11,711 nt of DNA from Achromobacter sp. (GTDB taxonomy: Bacteria > Pseudomonadota > Gammaproteobacteria > Burkholderiales > Burkholderiaceae_B), in assembly GCA_003454835.1 (NCBI GenBank), contig DMTA01000242.1, positions 4,764 to 16,474 on the forward strand. The letters run 5' to 3'. Both the position numbers and the translations under genes were made by a program. Of this stretch, positions 7,801-11,711 are shown in pieces. How positions within the stretch are numbered: position 1 is the first letter of the stretch; every line of letters starts with the position of its first letter. Under the pieces are notes generated by a model. The model did no database searches. It had not been told where the DNA came from and saw only the letters and a program-made list of their open reading frames with translations.

Positions 7801-8470
7801 CGACATCCCGCTGAACGACGGTTGCCTGGTGCCGCTGTCCATCATCGTGCCGGAAGGCTCGATGCTGCGTCCGAACCCGCCCGCCTCGGTGGTCGCGGGC
7901 AACGTGGAAACGTCCATGTGCATCGTCAACGCGCTGTACGGCGCGCTGGGCGTGCTGGCCGCCAGCCAGGGCACCATGAACAACTTCACGTTCGGCAACG
8001 CGCGCCATCAGTATTACGAGACCATCTCGGGCGGCACCGGTGCGGGTCCGGTACGCATCGACGCAGCCGGTCCGCACGACGAGGGCTTTGCGGGCACGTC
8101 GGTCGTGCAGGCGCACATGACCAATTCGCGCCTGACCGATCCGGAAGTGCTGGAGTTCCGTTTCCCGGTCCGCCTGGAGTCCTACGAGATACGCAAGGGT
8201 TCGGGCGGCCAGGGCCGGTATCCGGGCGGCGACGGCGGCGTGCGCCGCATCCGCTTCCTGGAGGATATGACCGCGGCCATCCTGTCCAACAACCGGCGGT
8301 ACGCGCCGTTCGGTCTGGCCGGCGGTCAGCCGGGCGCCATGGGCCGCAATACGGTTGAACGCGTGGACGGCTCCATCGAGGAACTCGGTCCGCAGGACAG
8401 CGCGCAACTGCGTCCGGGCGATATCTTCGTGGTGGAAACGCCGGGAGGCGGCGGCTACGGCGCACAGTGA
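4847..8470 (+). CDS. oplA: 5-oxoprolinase (ATP-hydrolysing), fused HyuA-HyuB type
   Basis: This 1207-residue cytoplasmic enzyme should open 5-oxo-L-proline (pyroglutamate) to L-glutamate with ATP hydrolysis (EC 3.5.2.9). The HyuA-like half (1 to about 670) carries an actin-like ATPase core: DRGGTFTD (8-15), [17 protein letters not shown] (68-84), LSGPAGG (255-261), [11 protein letters not shown] (280-290), AAGGGS (320-325) and [10 protein letters not shown] (449-458). The HyuB-like half (about 690 to the end) carries [11 protein letters not shown] (722-732), [13 protein letters not shown] (775-787), [10 protein letters not shown] (807-816) and the terminal GGGGYG. The motif wording follows animal OPLAH closely, which favours 5-oxoprolinase over hydantoinase or acetone carboxylase relatives. 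The frame is open further upstream through the regulator gene, but the ATG at 4847 has AAGGA (4837-4841) and starts just before the first motif. Probably cotranscribed with the MarR-type gene. Confidence 0.9.
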   Translation: MKWQFWIDRGGTFTDIVARRPDGTTTTAKMLSENPEQYRDAAVAGIRKLLGIAPGQPVPADQVECVKMGTTVATNALLERKGERTLLVTTRGFRDALRIAYQNRPRLFDRNVLLPEMLYESVVEADERVAADGEVIQPLDEGALRRDMQAAYDDGIRAVAIVFMHAWHATGHEQQAARIANEIGFTQVSVSHEVSPLIKFVSRGDTTVVDAYLSPILKRYVDQVAGELPGIRLMFMQSSGGLTDAHRFRGKDAILSGPAGGIVGMVRTSEIAGFPKVIGFDMGGTSTDVSHYAGEFEREFETQVAGVRMRAPMMSIHTVAAGGGSILHFDGARLRVGPDSAGANPGPACYRRGGPLAVTDCNVLLGKIQPDFFPKVFGPEANEALDRDAVVERFSAMADEVRAATGREMSPEQLAEGFLEIAVGNMAEAIKRISVQRGHDVTEYALTVFGGAGGQHACLVADALGMTTVFAHPLGGVLSAYGMGLADQTDMRQKTVEKVLDSALMGELKDELDVLAGQAVGELRRQHVAQADITVQRRLHLKYRGTDTALEVAYSDLDQARRDFEAAYRQRYSFLMPNRELVVETISVEATGGGERVGEASTSRTREGALAARRVVSMYSAGAWRDTPLYVREDMAGGDVVAGPAIISEPNQTTVVEPGWQAELTAQDHFVIRRVEARREQRKVGTQADPVMLEVFNNLFMSIAEQMGYRLQNTAYSVNIKERLDFSCAIFDAQARLIANAPHMPVHLGSMGESVRTVMNANAGKMMPGDAYVVNDPYHGGTHLPDVTVITPVFDKAGREILFYVGSRGHHADIGGTTPGSMPPDSKTVEDEGVLFTNFQLVKNGEFREAAARGILGSGRWPARNPDQNIADMHAQIAANEKGVQELLRMCDHFGLDVVRAYMGHVQDNAEEAVRRVISVLKDGSYEYPLDNGAVIRVAVRVDTEARSAVVDFTGTSAQLDNNFNAPGAIAVAAVLYVFRTMVNDDIPLNDGCLVPLSIIVPEGSMLRPNPPASVVAGNVETSMCIVNALYGALGVLAASQGTMNNFTFGNARHQYYETISGGTGAGPVRIDAAGPHDEGFAGTSVVQAHMTNSRLTDPEVLEFRFPVRLESYEIRKGSGGQGRYPGGDGGVRRIRFLEDMTAAILSNNRRYAPFGLAGGQPGAMGRNTVERVDGSIEELGPQDSAQLRPGDIFVVETPGGGGYGAQ

Positions 8471-8481
8471 TGCACGCCAGA

Positions 8482-8509
8482 GTCCGACCCTGATCAGTCG
8501 GGGTCGGAC
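8482..8509. terminator. Hairpin at the convergent ends of oplA and the C45 gene
   Basis: GTCCGACCC (8482-8490) and GGGTCGGAC (8501-8509) form a perfect 9-bp stem with a 10-base loop. It starts 12 bases after the oplA stop, and its right arm consists of the last codons of the C45 gene, whose stop codon lies in the loop. No T-tract follows on either strand, so it is at best a Rho-assisted or RNA-end-protecting element serving both genes. Confidence 0.4.
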
Positions 8510-9528
8510 ATCACGTCCAGCGCGATATCGGCGCGCGCCTTGCGGTCGTAGACGCGCAGGACGACCGCCTCATCGGTGATCTCGAACATCGCCGTCGCCA
8601 GCGTGTTCTCGTCGTCGGGATCATCCTTGGCGGTACGCAGGATCGGCAGCTTGCCCTCGGTGTCGAGCAGGGCGGCAAGCATGTCCGCGCTGCCCGATTC
8701 CGGCAGCCACCCATCCACCAGGCCTTCGATCCGGTTCTGCCGCGCCCGCGACGAATCGGTGACGATCTGCGCCTGGCTTCGCGTGGCCGCGTGCACCATG
8801 TGGTTGGCGTGCCCGTAACGCCGGCCGATTTCCTGAATGGACACCGAACCCGGCGTGACCTCGGCGCTGAGCAGGCGCGGGTCCGACGCCGCGCCCAGCG
8901 TGTGATGAAAACTGCCTGCGTGGGGCAGGTTGTGCAGCAGCGCCACCGCTTCATCCAGCGTGGAGCAGTCCAGGACTGCGCGCGCCCCGAACATGCGGGG
9001 CACGCCCGCATGCCGCTGCCGGGTGCGTAGATTGTTGATGGTCTGCACCAGGCCCGCGCGATTGGCGGCGAAGGTGTGTCCGGGCAGGGAGCCCGGGTAA
9101 TAAAAGCTCAGGTAACCCGGCGCATCGTCCAGCGCGACGTCCACCAGATGGCATCGGCCATACAGATAGGGATCGCCGTCCTCGTTGTGACCGATCCAGC
9201 GCGAGCCGTCGCCGGTGCGCAGGGCGGCCGACGTGCAGCCATCCGTGGTGCTGTGCAGCAGATCGCCACGGCAATGCCATAGCAGCACGTCCTTGAGCGG
9301 CATGCGCAGGCCTTCAGCCAGGCCTTCGAATTCTTCCCAGATCTGCGGCAGGGCGGCCTCTGTCTGCTGCGCCAGCTCGTCGACGAAAGGATGGCCGCGC
9401 CAAGGCCGCAAGGTTTCCCAGGCGCCGCTCTGTTCCAGATAGGGCCCCATGATGGGGCGGGCCAGCTTGCCCAGCGCCAGGCCGACCTGGCGGCGGTTTC
9501 CAGCGATGCGCACGTATTTGTAGGCCAT
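8494..9528 (-). CDS. C45-family Ntn-hydrolase (acyl-CoA:6-APA acyltransferase-like)
   Basis: This 344-residue protein belongs to the penicillin N-acyltransferase-like branch of the Ntn-hydrolases (peptidase family C45). An alpha-helical N-terminal part (about 10-90, including the [10 protein letters not shown] stretch) leads to DGCTS (96-100). In this family the chain is cut autocatalytically before such a cysteine, so Cys98 would become the N-terminal nucleophile of the large chain. [10 protein letters not shown] (111-120) and [15 protein letters not shown] (153-167) match the conserved core. No signal peptide is seen, so a cytoplasmic place is likely. The start at 9528 is supported by GGAGG (9539-9535). 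Family members hydrolyse or transfer acyl groups on amides, but most bacterial ones have no known substrate. It converges on oplA and diverges from glnH, which hints at a nitrogen-scavenging amide hydrolase; this is inference. Confidence 0.82.
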   Translation of the reverse strand: MAYKYVRIAGNRRQVGLALGKLARPIMGPYLEQSGAWETLRPWRGHPFVDELAQQTEAALPQIWEEFEGLAEGLRMPLKDVLLWHCRGDLLHSTTDGCTSAALRTGDGSRWIGHNEDGDPYLYGRCHLVDVALDDAPGYLSFYYPGSLPGHTFAANRAGLVQTINNLRTRQRHAGVPRMFGARAVLDCSTLDEAVALLHNLPHAGSFHHTLGAASDPRLLSAEVTPGSVSIQEIGRRYGHANHMVHAATRSQAQIVTDSSRARQNRIEGLVDGWLPESGSADMLAALLDTEGKLPILRTAKDDPDDENTLATAMFEITDEAVVLRVYDRKARADIALDVMSDPD

Positions 9529-9553
9529 CGAAAACCTCCGGATGTCTCGCGGA

Positions 9554-9656
9554 TTGTAAGGGGACTGCCGTTCCGCCGGGCTCCATCCGATGCGTTAAGA
9601 TCGACGATAAGTTGCGCCGGCGAACCCGGCGCGGCCCAGGAATCATGCCCTTACAA
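9554..9656. repeat. Widely spaced inverted repeat CCCTTACAA facing both divergent genes
   Basis: TTGTAAGGG (9554-9562) and CCCTTACAA (9648-9656) are perfect 9-bp inverted copies 85 bases apart. Seen from each gene, the same CCCTTACAA stands upstream: about 25 bases before the C45 start and 40 bases before the glnH start. They may be half-sites of one regulator, or -10-like elements (TACAAT on the C45 side is five of six to consensus). No good -35 partner is seen for either. Confidence 0.45.
9614..9632 (+). promoter_or_regulatory. Hairpin in the C45/glnH intergenic region
   Basis: GCGCCGG, loop CGAAC, CCGGCGC forms a perfect 7-bp GC stem, 64 bases before glnH and inside the span of the CCCTTACAA repeat. 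There is no T-tract. It could be a leader structure if glnH transcription begins upstream of it, or a symmetric protein site. Confidence 0.35.
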
Positions 9657-9696
9657 CAAGCCCGGGGTGCCTGGCGCTCCCCAAGAGGAGAGTTTC

Positions 9697-10449
9697 ATGA
9701 TCAAACGTAAAGTCGCCGCCGCAATGGTGGGCCTGTCCCTGACCCTGTTCGGCGCCGCTTCGGCCGCACAGGCGCAGGGCAGGGAATTGGTGGTGGCCAC
9801 CGATACCGCTTTCGTGCCGTTCGAATTCAAGCAGGGCAACACCTATGTCGGCTTCGACGTCGACCTGTGGGCGGCCATCGCGAAGGAACTCAACCTCAAA
9901 TACAAGCTTCAGCCAATGGACTTCGCGGGCATCATTCCCGGCCTGCAGACCAAGAACATCGACGCCGCGCTGGCGGGCATAACCATCCGCGACGACCGCA
10001 AGAAGGTCATCGACTTCTCAGATCCCTATTACGAAAGCGGCCTGGCCATCCTGGTGGGCGAAAAGAACACCGACATCAAGGACGCCAAGTCCCTCTCCGG
10101 CAAGACCGTCGCCGTCAAGACAGGCACCGCGACCGTGGACTTCCTGAAGGCCCAGGTGCCGGACGCCAAGCTCAAGCTGTTTCCCAACATCGACAACGCG
10201 TACCTTGAACTGGCCACCGGCCGCGTAGACGCCGCCGTGCACGACACGCCGAACGTCCAGTATTACGCCAATACGGCCGGCAAGGGGCGCGTGAAGGTGG
10301 TGGGCTCGGTCAAGAGCGGCGACTTCTACGGCATTGCCTTCCCCAAGGGCAGCGAACTGGTCCCCGAGGTCAACAAGGCGCTCGCCAAGCTGAAGGCCAG
10401 CGGCGAGTATGACGCGATCTATACCAAGTGGTTCGGCAAGAAGCCCTGA
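9697..10449 (+). CDS. glnH: Glutamine-type ABC transporter periplasmic binding protein
   Basis: This 250-residue periplasmic receptor begins with a signal peptide ([10 protein letters not shown], hydrophobic core, ASAAQAQ; likely cleaved after residue 26). The mature part is close to E. coli Gln[15 protein letters not shown] (34-47), [16 protein letters not shown] (50-65), ALAGITI (91-97), [12 protein letters not shown] (101-112), FPNIDNAY (162-169), HDTPN (182-186) and KWFG (244-247). Residues that contact glutamine in E. coli GlnH appear kept, including Asp36, Phe39, Phe76, Gly94, Thr96, Arg101, Lys141, His182 and Asp183. Ala145 stands where E. coli has a glycine in the same pocket, so a slightly different preference is possible. 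The start at 9697 has AGGAG (9686-9690); codons further upstream do not give a signal peptide. It heads the glnHPQ unit. Confidence 0.93.
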   Translation: MIKRKVAAAMVGLSLTLFGAASAAQAQGRELVVATDTAFVPFEFKQGNTYVGFDVDLWAAIAKELNLKYKLQPMDFAGIIPGLQTKNIDAALAGITIRDDRKKVIDFSDPYYESGLAILVGEKNTDIKDAKSLSGKTVAVKTGTATVDFLKAQVPDAKLKLFPNIDNAYLELATGRVDAAVHDTPNVQYYANTAGKGRVKVVGSVKSGDFYGIAFPKGSELVPEVNKALAKLKASGEYDAIYTKWFGKKP

Positions 10450-10504
10450 CCGGCTCGGCAAGCGGCACTTTTCACGGACGCGCCATGTAGGCCGCAGTGA
10501 GGGA

Positions 10505-10600
10505 CCGGATCCGGCGCCTTGCCGGATTCCGGGGTGGCGAGCGCCACCGCTCCTGGCCGCAAGGCGTGTCCGCCATGATGCGGGCGCGCCGCTGCGCGCC
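10505..10600 (+). repeat. Three tandem stem-loops between glnH and glnP
   Basis: The 165-base gap between glnH and glnP holds no gene. First hairpin: CCGGATCCGGC (10505-10515) with GCCGGATTCCGG (10521-10532), 11 pairs and one bulged T. Second: GGTGGCG (10533-10539) with CGCCACC (10542-10548). Third: GGCGCGC (10583-10589) with GCGCGCC (10594-10600), ending just before the GGGGGAA ribosome-binding site of glnP. None has a T-tract. Such hairpins after a binding-protein gene commonly stabilise its mRNA or limit read-through, so that receptor is made in excess over permease. Confidence 0.6.
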
Positions 10601-10614
10601 ATAGGGGGAAGATC

Positions 10615-11271
10615 GTGGAGTTTGACTGGGCTGTCATCGAGGACGCGTTACCCAATCTGCTGACGGGTACGCTCATGACCATCAAGATCACGTTCTGGGG
10701 CCTGGTGGGCGGCTTCCTGCTCGGCGCGCTCTCGGGCGTGACGCGGGCCTACGGGAACGCGATCGTGTCGGGTATTGCGCAGGTCTATGTCGCGGTCATC
10801 CGCGGCACGCCGATCGTGGTGCAGGTCATGTTCATCTACTTTGCGCTGCCGCTGCTGGCAGACATCCGGGTCGACGCCGAATTCGCGGCGATCGCCACCC
10901 TCATCATCAACTCGGGGGCGTACATCTCGGAAATCGTGCGGGGCGCGCTGCTGTCGGTCCACAAGGGCCTGAAGGAAGCGGGGCAGGCCATGGGCCTGCC
11001 TTTTCACAAGATCCTGCTGCACATCATCGGCCCGGTTGCTTTCCGGCGCATGATCCCGCCGCTGGGCAACCAGTGCATCATCAGCCTTAAGGATTCGTCG
11101 CTGTTCATCGTGATCGGGGTGGCGGAGCTGACCCGTCAGGGGCAGGAAATCATGGCCAGCAATTTCCGCGCGGTCGAAATCTGGTCCGCCGTGGCGATCA
11201 TCTATCTGATCCTCACGGGCCTGATGGCGTTGACCCTGCATCTGGTCGAAAAGAGGATGCGCATCATATGA
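10615..11271 (+). CDS. glnP: Glutamine-type ABC transporter permease
   Basis: This 218-residue inner-membrane permease of the polar amino acid (HisMQ/GlnP) family is almost the same length as E. coli GlnP (219). About five membrane segments are visible, the first near residues 22-42. RGTPIVVQ (63-70) is the family hallmark near segment 2. The EAA loop that docks the ATPase is EAGQAMG (121-127) followed by IIGP (137-140) and the RRMIPPLGNQ region (144-153), then SLKDSSL (157-163). The GTG start at 10615 is chosen for its GGGGGAA ribosome-binding site and the family-typical N-terminus. A single permease gene suggests a homodimer. It is separated from glnH by a hairpin-rich gap and overlaps glnQ by four bases (ATGA), so glnP and glnQ are translationally coupled. 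Confidence 0.93.
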   Translation: MEFDWAVIEDALPNLLTGTLMTIKITFWGLVGGFLLGALSGVTRAYGNAIVSGIAQVYVAVIRGTPIVVQVMFIYFALPLLADIRVDAEFAAIATLIINSGAYISEIVRGALLSVHKGLKEAGQAMGLPFHKILLHIIGPVAFRRMIPPLGNQCIISLKDSSLFIVIGVAELTRQGQEIMASNFRAVEIWSAVAIIYLILTGLMALTLHLVEKRMRII

Positions 11272-11711
11272 GCATGGTTGAATTTCATAACGTCACCAAG
11301 CGCTTTGGCGACTCGACGGTGCTGAACGGCATCTCGCTCAATATCGACGCCGGGGAAGTCGTGGTGGTGGTGGGGCCGTCGGGCTCCGGCAAGTCCACCT
11401 TCCTTCGCTGCATCAACGTGCTGGAAACCATCAACGACGGCGATCTGCTGGTTGACGGGCTGAGCGTGAAGGGTGACGCGGCGACGGTGCGCGAGATCCG
11501 GCGCGAGGCCGGCATGGTGTTCCAGCAGTTCAATCTTTTCCCGCAGATGACAGCGCTGGAAAACGTCATGTTCGGGCCCGTACACACGCGGGGCCAGGGC
11601 CGCGCCGAGGCGCGGCAGCTGGCGAAAGACCTGCTGGCCAAGGTGGGCCTGGCCGAACGCATGAAGCACTATCCGTCGGAGCTTTCCGGGGGGCAGCAGC
11701 AGCGCGTGGCG
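11268..11711 (+). CDS. glnQ: Amino acid ABC transporter ATP-binding protein (incomplete at window edge)
   Basis: The first 148 residues of the ATPase that powers the glnHPQ importer are present; the gene continues past the window. The Walker A motif GPSGSGKST is at 36-44, the Q-loop is in VFQQFNLFPQMTALENV (84-100), and the ABC signature LSGGQQQRVA is at 139-148, the last residues seen. Walker B and the switch histidine lie outside. The aromatic A-loop residue is probably Phe13. The ATG overlaps the glnP stop as ATGA, the usual coupling in this operon type. The closest relatives are GlnQ/HisP-class ATPases for polar amino acids; a family member of this kind is normally about 240-250 residues. 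Confidence 0.93.
   Translation, partial: MSMVEFHNVTKRFGDSTVLNGISLNIDAGEVVVVVGPSGSGKSTFLRCINVLETINDGDLLVDGLSVKGDAATVREIRREAGMVFQQFNLFPQMTALENVMFGPVHTRGQGRAEARQLAKDLLAKVGLAERMKHYPSELSGGQQQRVA

Noticed and set aside
4835..8407. A minus-strand open frame of about 1190 codons opposite oplA
   Set aside because: Its codons align exactly with the sense codons, so a stop would require TTA, CTA or TCA in oplA. These codons are rare in GC-rich genes, so the long frame is a by-product. The translation is His/Arg/Ala-rich and resembles no protein family.
10648..11241. A minus-strand frame of 197 codons opposite glnP
   Set aside because: The composition is charged and repetitive, with no domain, and it lies opposite a clear permease with the EAA loop.
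1..11711. A novel defence, mobile or CRISPR system
   Set aside because: All sizeable genes belong to familiar transport, metabolic or regulatory families. No direct-repeat array, transposase, integrase, toxin pair or nuclease gene is visible.

Overview
The window is GC-rich, densely coded DNA. Its proteins look like those of a beta-proteobacterium of the Bordetella/Achromobacter type (Alcaligenaceae). This placement is inferred from protein style and from the combination of a DctP-type TRAP system, a fused 5-oxoprolinase and a GlnH-like ABC system. No rRNA or tRNA gene is present to confirm it. I see no mobile element, CRISPR array or phage gene.

Layout, left to right. Positions 1-224 hold no gene I can support. 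Positions 225-3049, on the minus strand, hold a complete tripartite TRAP transporter operon (dctP-dctQ-dctM, read right to left) ending in a clear intrinsic terminator at 225-252. Positions 3050-3342 are a divergent regulatory region with several dyads and two terminator-shaped hairpins, one facing each flanking gene. nudC (NAD+/NADH pyrophosphatase) lies at 3343-4113 with its own terminator at 4146-4168. An AT-rich control region then carries a 27-bp near-palindrome, followed by a MarR-type regulator (4249-4758) and a single-chain ATP-dependent 5-oxoprolinase of 1207 residues (4847-8470). A C45-family Ntn-hydrolase gene (8494-9528, minus strand) converges on oplA. Diverging from it is a glutamine-type ABC importer: glnH (9697-10449), glnP (10615-11271) and glnQ (11268 to the window edge, incomplete).

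How the genes may work together. The common theme is glutamate, glutamine and pyroglutamate (5-oxoproline). TRAP receptors of the DctP6/DctP7 type from Bordetella pertussis are known to bind pyroglutamate, so the TRAP operon next to a 5-oxoprolinase suggests uptake of pyroglutamate followed by ATP-dependent opening to glutamate. The GlnHPQ system would bring in glutamine or a similar amino acid. The C45 enzyme could release an amino acid or amine from an amide, but its substrate cannot be read from sequence. The MarR protein probably controls itself and perhaps oplA. This scheme is inference; the individual family assignments are strong.

I did not find a clearly unprecedented multi-gene system. 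The points most worth a second look are non-coding: the 27-bp operator-like dyad before the MarR gene, the terminator-shaped leader hairpin before dctP, the matching CCCTTACAA elements facing the C45 gene and glnH, and the three tandem hairpins between glnH and glnP.
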